This document shows, piece after piece, positions 1 to 9,206 of a stretch of DNA of 64,000 bases. Source of the stretch: Rhodobacteraceae bacterium QY30 (lineage in GTDB: Bacteria; Pseudomonadota; Alphaproteobacteria; Rhodobacterales; Rhodobacteraceae); NCBI GenBank assembly GCA_002356635.1, contig CP023454.1, positions 3,084,501 to 3,148,500 of the forward strand. The letters are read 5' to 3'. Each line of letters begins with the position of its first letter. Position 1 is the stretch's first letter. The notes beneath the pieces are model-generated. The model did no database searches and was not told the origin of the DNA. It saw only the letters and a program-made list of their open reading frames with translations. The position numbers and the translations under genes are program-made.

Positions 1-1625
1 GGGTCGGCCTCCTGGATGGCTTTCAGATAGGTGCCGAGCTTGGCCAGGGTGTCCAGCGGCCCCAGCTTTGCCTGCACCTCGGCAAAGACGCGCGCCAGAC
101 CTTCTTCCTGCGGCTTGCTGTGCGCCTCGAAACTGTCCGCCACGGCGCGCTGGATTTCCTGGGCGGCGTACAGATCATGTTCCCCCACCGGGATGGCGTG
201 GTTCTTGCCCAGAAGCAGCGCCAGGATGTCGATGTAATCGCCGCGCGTCTGCGGCCCGTCGACCAAAAATCGTGCGCCCGCCCGCTGGCGCAGCGCGTCA
301 TCGACGTTTTCGGGATAGTTCGAAAACATGCCGAAGGTGCAGTTGCCGCGCACCACGGTATTGGCACCCGCAAAGGCCTCCATCAGCACGGCGGTGATTT
401 CCTGCTGCCCGGCCGAAGATCCACGCTCACCCCGCTTGCCAGCCACCTGATCGATGTCGTCGATGGTGCCAAAGCCGATGACAGACGGATCCATCACCGA
501 CTGGATGAAGGCCTTGGCGTTCTGGCCGGACTTGCCCTGATAGCTGTCGACCGTGTCGATCGACAGGTTCTGGTACCGGAACGGATAGCCCGCCACCTTG
601 CAGTAGCCATCGATCAGCCCGGCCATCATCTGGATCAGCGTCGTCTTGCCCGTGCCGGGCCTGCCGTCGCCCATGAAGGTGAAGATGAAGCCGCCCAGCT
701 CGGCAAAGGGATTGGCCTTCCGCGTGAAGTCATAGGCCATCAGCATCTTGGCCAGCCGCATCGCCTGATACTTCGCGATATGATTGCCGATCACCTCCTC
801 GGGCCGTTTGAAAGCCATGGCCAGCGCCGCGCCGCGCGCCTTCCGGGCCGGGGTAAAGCCGGAAATCGGGAGGTCATCGGCGGCGACGCGGTAATTCGCG
901 CCCGTGAAGGCCTCGATCCGCGCCGCCGTTTCGCCGCGCGCGCGGACCTTGCCCATCAGCTGTTCGGCATAGGCCAGCACAGTCGCAACCAGGCTGCTGT
1001 CATCCCGGGCAAACAGTGCGATGTCCTGGTCCAGTTCCCACAGCGCCCCCTGCAAGGCCAGGATCGGATTGTCGGTCAGCACTTCCTCGACTTCGCCCAC
1101 CTCGACTGGCGTGGTCCCCGCATGCGGCGCCAGCAGGAAGGCGGTGGCATTGGCAAAGACCGACAGTACCGCCAGCGCCTCTGAGGTCAGAAGCTCGGTG
1201 AATTCGGCGGATCTCTGGTTCGGCAGGCGCCCTTCCAGATTGGCTTTCTTCAGCTCGGTCAGGCCGGTGCGGGCCGAAAAGGCCTCTCCGACCGCCAGCG
1301 CGATGGACAGGCTTCGACGCAGGGATTGCAGGACCGTGGCCTCGATGGGCGACGGCAGCGGGTCCCTGCCGCCGGCCGCATGGGTCCGTTCGACCAGCCG
1401 CACGCCCGAGGGCCGGGCCGGGGTGCGGGTGGCAAGGCCGGGTGTGGTGGACCGGAACCGCGGCCGCGCCGCCACCCCCGGTGACAGGTCGGGCGCCGGC
1501 GCATCTGCCTGCGCCTTCGCCAGACGCGGCGCGTGGTCAAACCCCGCCAGCAGCGCTTCGGCGGCCGGATACTGGGCGCGGATCGCTTCTTCCTTCAACT
1601 CCATCTCGTCGCGCGCCGCACTCAT
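1..1625 (-). CDS. AAA+ ATPase, C-terminus beyond window
   Basis: The frame is open from an ATG at 1625 to the left edge, giving at least 541 residues with no stop. The N-terminal ~300 residues are helical and unassigned. A Walker A motif GRPGTGKTT lies near residue 320, followed by an acidic Walker B-like stretch (GFGTIDDID) and a segment ending ALRQRAGARF that could carry the arginine finger, so an AAA+ fold is clear. It is the last visible gene of a three-gene operon with the coiled-coil protein at 2821-3897 and the 375-aa protein at 1687-2814. The substrate is unknown. I would guess a remodelling ATPase working with its two neighbours; family-level function is not assigned. Confidence 0.85.
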   Translation of the reverse strand, partial: MSAARDEMELKEEAIRAQYPAAEALLAGFDHAPRLAKAQADAPAPDLSPGVAARPRFRSTTPGLATRTPARPSGVRLVERTHAAGGRDPLPSPIEATVLQSLRRSLSIALAVGEAFSARTGLTELKKANLEGRLPNQRSAEFTELLTSEALAVLSVFANATAFLLAPHAGTTPVEVGEVEEVLTDNPILALQGALWELDQDIALFARDDSSLVATVLAYAEQLMGKVRARGETAARIEAFTGANYRVAADDLPISGFTPARKARGAALAMAFKRPEEVIGNHIAKYQAMRLAKMLMAYDFTRKANPFAELGGFIFTFMGDGRPGTGKTTLIQMMAGLIDGYCKVAGYPFRYQNLSIDTVDSYQGKSGQNAKAFIQSVMDPSVIGFGTIDDIDQVAGKRGERGSSAGQQEITAVLMEAFAGANTVVRGNCTFGMFSNYPENVDDALRQRAGARFLVDGPQTRGDYIDILALLLGKNHAIPVGEHDLYAAQEIQRAVADSFEAHSKPQEEGLARVFAEVQAKLGPLDTLAKLGTYLKAIQEAD

Positions 1626-1635
1626 CCGCTCACCT

Positions 1636-1658
1636 GTTTCTTCTTTGTCCAAATACTC
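1636..1658 (-). repeat. 23-bp intergenic repeat, copy 1
   Basis: On the minus strand this reads GAGTATTTGGACAAAGAAGA followed by AAC. A second copy with one mismatch lies at 12751-12773. Both sit 20-30 nt past the stop codon of a minus-strand gene. A 6-bp GC hairpin (CGCGGG, 1665-1670, with CCCGCG, 1676-1681) precedes this copy. It also directly precedes the ATPase start at 1625. Confidence 0.6.
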
Positions 1659-1686
1659 CTGCACCGCGGGACGACCCCGCGCCGCA

Positions 1687-2814
1687 TCAGCCGTAGACGA
1701 CCACGCGGCCTTCGCGCCCCACGACGTATTTCCGAACCGACCGGAACCCCTCGGGGTCCTTCTCGGCCAGCACCTGATAGGGACGCTGAGGCAGGATCAG
1801 GCTGCGCGTCACCCGTGTTGCGCCGGTTTCCGCGCCGCGACCGGCGAACGGATCCAGGCGGAACACCTGCCGCTCGGTCGAGGAGAACCAGCCTTTCTCC
1901 GTCTCGACCCGTTCGCTTTCCAGGTCCTCGATTGTCCAGGCCATGGCCCAGTCATCGCCCGGCTGCGCCCTTACCTCTTCCAGAACCTCGCGGATCGGGC
2001 CGGTCTGCAGCGTGAAGGCCGAGGAATACATCGGCCCCAGATGGACGCGGCGCAGCCGCTTGGGGTGGATGTCCGAAAAATCGTCGTCGAAGCCCTTGGC
2101 GATGGTCAAAAGCTTCAGCCCGCCCACGGACTGCGCCATCAGATGCGCCTGCGCCGCGGGCCAGCGCGCCTGATCGCGGGGCAGCGTCGTCGTCCCGGCA
2201 TCCTCCACCTCCAGCAGGTAGACGACCGGCACGTTCAGCTGGCTGTCATAAACCGCCCAATGGATCAGGAAGCGGCGGCGCCCGTTTTCCAGATCGGCCA
2301 GCCACTGCGCCTGCGGCGGCATCTGCGCGAAGAACAGGCCGCCCTTCACCAGCGCCTCAAGGTAAAGCCGCTGCGACAGGGCGTATTGCAGCCGCGTGGG
2401 CACCGTGCGGTCACCGACGATCTGCCGGATCATCTGGTCCTTCAGCGTGGTCGCATCCGGGAGCGCGGCAAGCGATTGCTGCGCCTGAGCCGCGTCATTC
2501 GCCATGCCGACGATTTCCTGAAAGACCGGGAAGCCGCTTTCATGCAAGTCGATGGTCAGATGCCGCGCGACGGCCGACTCCAGCCGCCCGGCAATCAGGT
2601 ATTTCATTGACAGCGCCCGGAAACTGGCCGCGATCGCGCTGACATAGGTGCCCAGCACGTCGCTTTCCAAGGCGGTGAAGGTGCCTTCGGCTTCCATCTC
2701 TTCGGCCACCCCGGCCATCAGACGGGTGATGCGATCGAACTTGCCGAAATAGCGTCGGGCGGCGATGTCGTCGTCCAGAAGCTTGTGGTCGCTGGTCAGA
2801 CCGGGATCGGGCAT
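1687..2814 (-). CDS. conserved protein of unknown function, 375 aa
   Basis: A soluble-looking 375-aa protein without signal peptide or membrane segment. The N-terminal half is mostly helical. The C-terminal half looks alpha/beta and contains a charged tryptophan-bearing segment (residues ~290-330) and a final basic strand (RKYVVGREGR). I do not recognise the family with confidence; it may match one of the alphaproteobacterial DUFs. It starts 6 nt after the stop of the coiled-coil gene, so the two are almost certainly co-translated. The next gene, an AAA+ ATPase, follows after 61 nt. Context suggests an adaptor or partner of the ATPase, which is inference. Confidence 0.8.
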   Translation of the reverse strand: MPDPGLTSDHKLLDDDIAARRYFGKFDRITRLMAGVAEEMEAEGTFTALESDVLGTYVSAIAASFRALSMKYLIAGRLESAVARHLTIDLHESGFPVFQEIVGMANDAAQAQQSLAALPDATTLKDQMIRQIVGDRTVPTRLQYALSQRLYLEALVKGGLFFAQMPPQAQWLADLENGRRRFLIHWAVYDSQLNVPVVYLLEVEDAGTTTLPRDQARWPAAQAHLMAQSVGGLKLLTIAKGFDDDFSDIHPKRLRRVHLGPMYSSAFTLQTGPIREVLEEVRAQPGDDWAMAWTIEDLESERVETEKGWFSSTERQVFRLDPFAGRGAETGATRVTRSLILPQRPYQVLAEKDPEGFRSVRKYVVGREGRVVVYG

Positions 2815-2820
2815 GACCCG

Positions 2821-3897
2821 TCACCCGCCATACAGGTTCTTGTCGTGCTTTTCGACAATCGCCGCAAAGCGGCGGGCGAAGCGTTCGTCAGCCTTGGCCT
2901 TCTGCTCCAGCACCTTGCGGGCAAAGACCATGTGTTCCTCGTGCTTTTCCATCATCTCGGCCATGCGATCATTCGTGGCCGTGCCGATGGCCGCCATGGC
3001 CGCCTGCGCTTCTTTATCAGTCTGGACGCCGATTTCGTTGATCCGGTGCGCGACATCCTGCTGCTGCGCGGTCTTGAGCGATTTGGACAATGCATCATAC
3101 AGCACCACGCGCTGACGGGTGTCGGTCTGCAGTTTGTTGATCAACACCATCTGCGTGGCCGCCTGGTTCTGAAGGCTGTCGACCCAGGTCTTGCCCTTCT
3201 CGATGTAGCGTTCCAGCGTCTGCGATTTCGCCAGCTTCACCTGTTCGTCCTGCACCATGGCGTTGTGCTGCCGGTTCAGTTCGGCCAGTTCGGTTTCCAG
3301 GCGGGTGCGCGCCGCCGCGTCCTGTTCCATCGCAATGCGGTTTTCCAGGTCGATCAGCCTGGGGTCCAGCGCCGTGATCTGGGCGCGCACGGCCTCCAGT
3401 TCGCCCACCGTGGCTTCGCGGTCGGCCAAGGTTTCGGACAGGTTGGTCTCCACCCGCGTCTTCTGATCGTTCAAGAGGTCAAGCTGGCTTTGCAGAAGCT
3501 TCACGATCACGTCGGATTTGGCGATCAGATCCTGCAGTTTGTCATCAATGGTCGCGGCGCGCAGGCGTTCCTGGCGCATCGATTCCGATCTCGCGTCGGA
3601 AAAGATGCCGACAAAGCTTTCCCAGCCAGTCTTCGAACGCATCTCGTCGAAGTCCTTGGAAAAGCCCGCCGTCACATCATCCAGCCCCATGATCAGTTCG
3701 GCGATGTTGGCGTTCATCACCTCGGAATGCTTGTGGATGTCGGCCAGCGTCGCGTTCTCGATATCCAGCGCGATATCCTCGCCGGTCTTGGCCTTCGCGC
3801 CCGCGGCTTCGATCCGGGCGGTCATTTCGTTGATCCTGGCCTGAGCCGCCTGAACCTGCTTCTGGCTTTCCTCGATCTGCGCCTGGAAATCGGACAT
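2821..3897 (-). CDS. coiled-coil protein, possibly TelA-like
   Basis: A 358-aa protein that is almost wholly helical and rich in E, Q, A and R, with long heptad-like stretches at residues ~1-35 and ~125-260. There is no signal peptide or transmembrane segment. The C-terminal third (segments such as QNQAATQMVLINKLQ and AHRINEIGVQTDKE) has the Q/N-rich helical pattern of the toxic-anion-resistance TelA family. That resemblance is by eye only and remote. It is the first gene of the operon with the 375-aa protein and the AAA+ ATPase. Tellurite or envelope-stress function is possible but unsupported here; a structural or adaptor role is equally likely. Confidence 0.8.
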   Translation of the reverse strand: MSDFQAQIEESQKQVQAAQARINEMTARIEAAGAKAKTGEDIALDIENATLADIHKHSEVMNANIAELIMGLDDVTAGFSKDFDEMRSKTGWESFVGIFSDARSESMRQERLRAATIDDKLQDLIAKSDVIVKLLQSQLDLLNDQKTRVETNLSETLADREATVGELEAVRAQITALDPRLIDLENRIAMEQDAAARTRLETELAELNRQHNAMVQDEQVKLAKSQTLERYIEKGKTWVDSLQNQAATQMVLINKLQTDTRQRVVLYDALSKSLKTAQQQDVAHRINEIGVQTDKEAQAAMAAIGTATNDRMAEMMEKHEEHMVFARKVLEQKAKADERFARRFAAIVEKHDKNLYGG

Positions 3898-4048
3898 CCT
3901 CGCCCCCGATGTTAATAGAATTCACAATATGGCCCGGCCGGAGTCCATTTCCAGACCCCACGGCTGAAAAGCTACCGAAGCCCAGGGATCAACGCCAGAT
4001 TCTTCCCCAACCGCTTGCACCTCGCCACTGTCCGCGTAGCATGGGGCG

Positions 4049-5341
4049 ATGCCTCAGAAGTTCCATCCCCTTGTTTCCGCCATCGACGCCCGCCGGGACG
4101 ACCTGACGCGCCTGACGCAGGATCTGATCCGTATCCCCACGCTGAACCCGCCGGGGCGGAACTATCTGGCGGTCTGTGAATACCTGGGCGCCCGGTTAGA
4201 ACGGCAAGGCTTCCGGGTGGAACTGGTGCGGGCGCATGGCGCGCCGGGCGACAGCGCCGAATTTCCGCGCTGGAACATGGTCGCCCGGCGCGCGGGTGTG
4301 GCACCGGGCGACTGCGTGCATTTCAACAGCCACCATGACGTCGTCGAAGTGGGCCACGGCTGGTCGCGGGATCCCTTCGGCGGTGAAATCGACAACGGCC
4401 GCGTCTACGGCCGGGGCGCCTGCGACATGAAGGGCGGGCTGGCGGCCAGCATCATCGCCGCTGAAACCTTCATTGCCACCCATCCCGATTTCCGCGGCGC
4501 CATCGAGATTTCGGCCACCGCCGATGAAGAATCCGGCGGTTATGGCGGCGTGGCCTATCTGGCGCGGCAGGGGCGCTTCGATCCGGACCGGGTGCAGCAT
4601 GTCATCATCCCCGAACCCTTGCACAAGGACCGGATCTGCCTGGGCCATCGCGGCGTCTGGTGGGCCGAGATCGAGACGAAGGGCCGCATTGCCCACGGGT
4701 CTATGCCCTTCCTGGGCGACAGCGCCATCCGCCACATGGGCGCGGTGCTGGAGGAAATGGAACGGACACTGTTTCCGCTGCTGACGACCAAGCGCACCGA
4801 CATGCCGGTGATCCCGGAAGGGGCGCGGCAATCGACGCTGAACATCAACTCGATCCACGGCGGCGCGCGCGAGGAAGCCGAAGGCTACACCGGCCTGCCC
4901 GCCCCGGTGGTGGCCGACCGCTGCCGCATCGTCATAGACCGGCGCTTCCTGATTGAAGAAGACCTGGCCGAGGTCAAACGCGAGGTGACGGGCCTTCTGG
5001 AAAAGATCCGCGCCGTAAGACCCGAGTTCCGCTACGAAATCCGTGACCTGTTCGAAGTCCAGCCCACGATGACCGACCGGGATGCGCCGGTGGTCCGGTC
5101 GACCGCCGCCGCGATCGAACGGGTGCTGGGACAGGCGGCGGGCTATGTCGTGTCGCCCGGCACCTATGACCAGAAGCACATCGACCGGATCGGGCGGCTG
5201 AAAAACTGCATCGCCTATGGGCCGGGCGTCCTGGACCTGGCGCACCAGCCCGACGAATGGGTTGGCATCGACGACATGGCCGACAGCGCCGCCGTCATGG
5301 CACTGGTGCTGCGCGATCTTCTGACCGACAGCACCGACTGA
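4049..5341 (+). CDS. M20 family deacylase/peptidase (ArgE/DapE type)
   Basis: A 430-aa cytosolic zinc hydrolase. Metal-ligand motifs of the M20 family are visible: H95-x-D97 (NSHHDVVEVG), the bridging Asp126 in GACDMKGG, and the acidic pair Glu160-Glu161 in ADEESGG. A dimerisation domain is expected at about residues 200-310. The family removes acyl groups from N-acyl amino acids (acetylornithine, succinyl-diaminopimelate) or cleaves small peptides. No arg or dap genes flank it, so the substrate cannot be named. It ends 4 nt from the convergent panC stop. The length is typical of ArgE/DapE-family members. Confidence 0.88.
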   Translation: MPQKFHPLVSAIDARRDDLTRLTQDLIRIPTLNPPGRNYLAVCEYLGARLERQGFRVELVRAHGAPGDSAEFPRWNMVARRAGVAPGDCVHFNSHHDVVEVGHGWSRDPFGGEIDNGRVYGRGACDMKGGLAASIIAAETFIATHPDFRGAIEISATADEESGGYGGVAYLARQGRFDPDRVQHVIIPEPLHKDRICLGHRGVWWAEIETKGRIAHGSMPFLGDSAIRHMGAVLEEMERTLFPLLTTKRTDMPVIPEGARQSTLNINSIHGGAREEAEGYTGLPAPVVADRCRIVIDRRFLIEEDLAEVKREVTGLLEKIRAVRPEFRYEIRDLFEVQPTMTDRDAPVVRSTAAAIERVLGQAAGYVVSPGTYDQKHIDRIGRLKNCIAYGPGVLDLAHQPDEWVGIDDMADSAAVMALVLRDLLTDSTD

Positions 5342-5345
5342 TCTG

Positions 5346-6191
5346 TCAGGCCGGATCGACCGGGATGTTGTCGATCAGCCGAATTCCCCCGATCCAGGCC
5401 GCCGCCAACAGCCGCGCGGGCCGGTCAAGCGTGGACATTGCGCGCAGGTCTTCGGCCCCGTGCAGGGCGATGTAGTCGATGCTGTCGAAGCCGCCGGCCA
5501 GAACCTCGGCCTGTGCATCGTCCAGCACCTGGTGGACCGAGGCGCCCCCCACGATCGCGGCCGCCGCCTGCGCCATCGCCCGGTGCAGCACCGGCGCGCG
5601 CTGCCGGTCGTCGGGCGACAGGCGCAGGTTGCGCGACGACATAGCCAGCCCGTCGGATTCGCGGAAGGTCGGGCAACCGATGATGTCCAGCGGCATGTTC
5701 AGGTCCGTTACCATGTGGCGCACGATCTGCAACTGCTGCCAGTCCTTTTCCCCGAAATAGGCGCGGTCTGCCCCGGTCATCAGGAAAAGCTTCGCCACGA
5801 CCGTTGCCATGCCGTCGAAATGCCCGGGACGATGCGCGCCCTCCAGTTCGGCGCTCAGCGCGGTAACGCTGACCACCGAGGAGAACCCCTGAGGGTAGAC
5901 GATGGCCGGCGCGGGCAGAAACAGAAGGTCCACCCCCGCCAGACGCAGAAGGTCGCTGTCGCGGCCTTCGGTGCGGGGATATTTCGCCAGATCCTCGGGG
6001 TTGTTGAACTGCATCGGGTTCACGAAGATCGACACGATCACACGGTCGCAGTCCTTCTGCGCGGCGGCGATCAGCGACATGTGGCCATCGTGCAGCGCGC
6101 CCATGGTCGGGACAAAGCCGATGCTTTCCCCGGCCCGACGCCAGCCAAGCGTCATCTTGCGAAGCGAGGGGACATCCTGAACCTGGATCAT
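5346..6191 (-). CDS. panC: pantothenate synthetase
   Basis: A 281-aa protein that condenses pantoate with beta-alanine using ATP (AMP-forming), the last step of vitamin B5 synthesis. The nucleotidyltransferase signature [11 protein letters not shown] lies near residue 30, where the second HxGH-type histidine belongs. Further family motifs are FVNPMQF, the GEKDWQQL loop and SSRNLRLS. Length matches the family. It is translationally coupled to panB: the panC ATG overlaps the panB stop as ATGA (6188-6191), so both pantoate-branch enzymes come from one message. Confidence 0.97.
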   Translation of the reverse strand: MIQVQDVPSLRKMTLGWRRAGESIGFVPTMGALHDGHMSLIAAAQKDCDRVIVSIFVNPMQFNNPEDLAKYPRTEGRDSDLLRLAGVDLLFLPAPAIVYPQGFSSVVSVTALSAELEGAHRPGHFDGMATVVAKLFLMTGADRAYFGEKDWQQLQIVRHMVTDLNMPLDIIGCPTFRESDGLAMSSRNLRLSPDDRQRAPVLHRAMAQAAAAIVGGASVHQVLDDAQAEVLAGGFDSIDYIALHGAEDLRAMSTLDRPARLLAAAWIGGIRLIDNIPVDPA

Positions 6192-7015
6192 CGTGCGGGG
6201 GCCTCGTCGGGGAAGGTATGTTCGGGCGCGGGGAAGCGGCGGGCGCGCACATCATCGGCATAGGCGGCGATGGCCGTTTCGGCCGCCTGGCCCAGTTCGG
6301 CGTAACGGCGCACGAACTTCGGACGGAAGCTGGTGAACATGCCCAGCATGTCATCCACCACCAGCACCTGTCCGTCACAGGCCGCCGAGGCGCCGATTCC
6401 GATGGTCGGGATCGTCAGCGCCGCCGTCAGTTCGCGCGCCAGGCTTTCGGGCAGTTTCTCGAAGACCACGGAAAAGGCTCCGGCCGCCTCGACGGCGACG
6501 GCATCTTCGCGGATGCGGGCAGCGTCGGACCCTCGGCCTTGCACCTTGTAGCCGCCCAGTGTGTTGACCGACTGCGGGGTCAGCCCGACATGGGCCATGA
6601 CAGGAATGCCGCGCGCCGTCAGGAAGGCGATGGTATCGGCCATGTGGACACCGCCTTCCAGCTTGACCGCTGCCGCCCCGGTTTCGCGGATGATCCGCGC
6701 CGCGTTGCGGAACGCCTGCTCGGGGCTTTCCTCGTAGCTGCCAAAGGGCATGTCGATGACCAGCATCGCCCGCGACAGTCCGCGCGCCACGGCCTGGCCG
6801 TGAAGGATCATCATCTCCAAGGTCGCGCCCAGGGTCGTTTCATGGCCGTGCAGCACCATGGCGACCGAATCCCCCACCAGGACGATGTCGCAATGGCCGT
6901 CCACCAGCCGGGCAATCGGCGTCGTATAGGCCGTCAGCACCACCAGCGGCGCCTGTCCCTTGCGGTCCCGCACCGCAGCCGGGGTGATCCGCCGGATCTC
7001 GCCAGATGCACTCAT
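6188..7015 (-). CDS. panB: 3-methyl-2-oxobutanoate hydroxymethyltransferase
   Basis: A 275-aa TIM-barrel enzyme that adds a hydroxymethyl group from 5,10-methylene-THF to alpha-ketoisovalerate, the first committed step to pantothenate. The characteristic segments [22 protein letters not shown] (metal-binding aspartate), KLEGG and [13 protein letters not shown] are all present. It is the promoter-proximal gene of panB-panC and is divergent from the solute-binding protein at 7168. The start is an ATG at 7015 with the purine-rich stretch GGGGGAGGAA just upstream. Confidence 0.97.
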   Translation of the reverse strand: MSASGEIRRITPAAVRDRKGQAPLVVLTAYTTPIARLVDGHCDIVLVGDSVAMVLHGHETTLGATLEMMILHGQAVARGLSRAMLVIDMPFGSYEESPEQAFRNAARIIRETGAAAVKLEGGVHMADTIAFLTARGIPVMAHVGLTPQSVNTLGGYKVQGRGSDAARIREDAVAVEAAGAFSVVFEKLPESLARELTAALTIPTIGIGASAACDGQVLVVDDMLGMFTSFRPKFVRRYAELGQAAETAIAAYADDVRARRFPAPEHTFPDEAPAR

Positions 7016-7073
7016 GGATGATTCCTCCCCCTTGGATGGCGCATGATTAGCCGCAGTGCAGCATTATTCCAGT

Positions 7074-7115
7074 GGTAAGTTTACCTTACGACCCTGAAGG
7101 GCGACGGACGCCCTT
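7074..7115. promoter_or_regulatory. inverted repeat and hairpin between panB and a binding protein gene
   Basis: The 152-bp divergent region holds a perfect palindrome GGTAA-GT-TTACC at 7074-7085, followed directly by a further TTAC. A 7-bp hairpin AAGGGCG/CGCCCTT with a 5-nt loop follows at 7097-7115. The first could be an operator, the second a structure in the leader of the + strand gene. No regulator is encoded nearby, so assignment is open. Confidence 0.35.
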
Positions 7116-7167
7116 GAACGCGGGTTGAAACCGGCCAATCATGCCACCGTTCCAGCCGGGAGGGATC

Positions 7168-8637
7168 ATGAACCGTCGTTTGGCCCTTTTCGCCGCTGTC
7201 GCGCTGATCGCCACGCCCGCGCTGGCGGCCAAGGACAGCATCACCGTCGGCATGGTGCTTGAGCCGCCCAATCTTGATCCCACCGCAGGCGCCGCCGCCG
7301 CCATCGACGAGGTGGTCTATGCCAATGTCTTCGAGGGGCTTACACGCTTTGCGCCCGATGGCACCATCGTTCCCGGACTGGCAAAAAGCTGGGACATCGG
7401 CGACGATGGCCGGGTCTATACTTTTCACCTGAACCCCGGCGTCACATTCCACGATGGCACGACGATGGACGCCCAGGACGTGAAGTTCAGCCTGGACCGC
7501 GCCCGCGCCGCCGATAGCGCCAATGCGCAGAAACCGCTTTTTGCGGGTATCGAAACGGTCGATGTCGTCGATCCCCTGACGGTAAAGGTCACGCTGGCGG
7601 CGCCCGACGGCAACTTCGCCTTCAACATGGCCTGGGGCGATGCCGTCATCGTGGCGCCTGAATCCATCGCCGCCGCAGCCACGAAGCCGGTCGGCACCGG
7701 CCCCTTTGCCGTCGCCGACTGGAAGCACGGCGACCGGATCGAGCTTGTGCGCAACGATGCCTACTGGGGCACGGCGCCCGCGCTGGCCCGGGCCACCTTC
7801 CGTTTCATCCCCGATCCCACCGCGGCCTTTGCCGCGCTGATGGCGGGCGATGTGGATGCGTTCCCCAACTTCCCCGCGCCCGAGGCGCTGCCGCAGTTGC
7901 AGGCAGATCCGCGATTCCGGGTGGTCCTTGGTTCGACCGAGGGTGAAACGATCCTGGCGGTGAACAACAGGAAGCCGCCGCTGGACAACGTCAAGGTGCG
8001 CGAAGCCATCGCCCATGCCATCAACCGGCAGGACATCATCGACGGCGCGATGTTCGGCGTCGGCACGCCGATCGGCACGCATTTCCCCCCGCACAACCCC
8101 GACTACGTCGACCTGACCGCCCTGTCGGCCCATGACCCGGCCAGGTCCAGGGCACTGCTGGCCGAGGCAGGGGTGACGAACCTGACACTGCGGCTGGCGC
8201 TGCCGCCGCCGCTCTATGCACGGCGGGGCGGCGAGATCGTCGCGGCCCAGTTGAACGCGGTCGGGATCAGGACCGAAGTGTCCAACCTGGAATGGGCGCA
8301 ATGGCTGGAGCAGGTGTTCAAGAACAAGGATTTCGACCTGACCATCGTCAGTCATACCGAACCGGCGGACCTGAACATCTATGCCCGCCCGGACTACTAC
8401 TTCCAGTATGGCAAGCCCGCGTTCATCGACCTGATGAACCGGCTGACGGCCACCACCGACAAGGCCGCGCGCACGGCCATACTGAAGGAAGCGCAAGAGA
8501 TGATCGCGCGGGACTATGTCAACGCCTATCTGTTCCAGTTGGGCAAGGCGCTGGTCGCGGATGCCCGGATCGAAGGCCTGTGGGAAAATGAACCAACCCA
8601 GGCCAATGACCTGACCCGGGTCCGCTGGACCGAGTGA
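7168..8637 (+). CDS. ABC transporter substrate-binding protein, family 5
   Basis: A 489-aa periplasmic binding protein of the dipeptide/oligopeptide/nickel (SBP_bac_5) type. An upstream in-frame ATG at 7141 exists, but the ATG at 7168 has a good GGGAGG ribosome site and begins a clean Sec signal (MNRRLALFAAVALIATPALA, cut before AKDS). Family landmarks are the early EPPNLDPTAG segment, YANVFEGL, and a hydrophobic C-terminal lobe. No permease or ATPase genes accompany it, so it is an orphan binding protein or borrows another transporter. The ligand cannot be read from sequence. A cupin gene follows after 24 nt. Confidence 0.9.
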   Translation: MNRRLALFAAVALIATPALAAKDSITVGMVLEPPNLDPTAGAAAAIDEVVYANVFEGLTRFAPDGTIVPGLAKSWDIGDDGRVYTFHLNPGVTFHDGTTMDAQDVKFSLDRARAADSANAQKPLFAGIETVDVVDPLTVKVTLAAPDGNFAFNMAWGDAVIVAPESIAAAATKPVGTGPFAVADWKHGDRIELVRNDAYWGTAPALARATFRFIPDPTAAFAALMAGDVDAFPNFPAPEALPQLQADPRFRVVLGSTEGETILAVNNRKPPLDNVKVREAIAHAINRQDIIDGAMFGVGTPIGTHFPPHNPDYVDLTALSAHDPARSRALLAEAGVTNLTLRLALPPPLYARRGGEIVAAQLNAVGIRTEVSNLEWAQWLEQVFKNKDFDLTIVSHTEPADLNIYARPDYYFQYGKPAFIDLMNRLTATTDKAARTAILKEAQEMIARDYVNAYLFQLGKALVADARIEGLWENEPTQANDLTRVRWTE

Positions 8638-8661
8638 TCCGCCAACCCCCAAGGGAATCCG

Positions 8662-9003
8662 ATGTCCGACTTCATTTACCTGACCCCCGACGCCGCCCCT
8701 GCCGGACATGACCGCCCCGCGCCGGAAAAGGTCATTCACGGCGATCCCCGCTTCACCTCCTGGAATGTCGAGGATCGCGACGGACTGTATTGCGGCATCT
8801 GGGAGGCGACTACGGGCAAGTGGCGCATCAGCTACGACGAGTGGGAATATTGCCGGATCCTGAAGGGCCGCTCGGTCATCACCGCCGAGGACGGCACGGA
8901 ACACCCCCTTGGACCAGGCGACAGTTTCATCCTGCGCCCCGGGTTCCGTGGAACCTGGGAAGTCATTGAAACCACCCGCAAGGATTACGTGATCCGCCTA
9001 TGA
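8662..9003 (+). CDS. cupin domain protein (DUF861/cupin_3)
   Basis: A 113-aa single-domain cupin. The two conserved cupin strands are seen in YCRILKGRSVITAEDG and HPLGPGDSFILRPGFRGTWE, the pattern of the DUF861 (EutQ-like) group found alone or beside amino-acid and ureide catabolic genes. The length matches that family. It lies 24 nt after the binding-protein gene with an AAGGGA ribosome site and is probably co-transcribed. Catalytic function is unproven; many relatives are annotated only as cupin. Confidence 0.85.
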   Translation: MSDFIYLTPDAAPAGHDRPAPEKVIHGDPRFTSWNVEDRDGLYCGIWEATTGKWRISYDEWEYCRILKGRSVITAEDGTEHPLGPGDSFILRPGFRGTWEVIETTRKDYVIRL

Positions 9004-9206
9004 GGGGGGAAGATCGGCCGATTGCCGCCGACCACCCGGCCCAACCTGTGACCCTGCAGACCCGCCTTCGGGATTTCTGGTTTCCAGCCGGGCAACGGGG
9101 CTTGACGCTTCGGCGCCGGGCCGGTGCAGATGGCCCTTGATTCCGTCTGCTGCGGCGATCTGCCCCACACCCGGAACTTACACTCATCAGAACGGATTCC
9201 AGTTCC

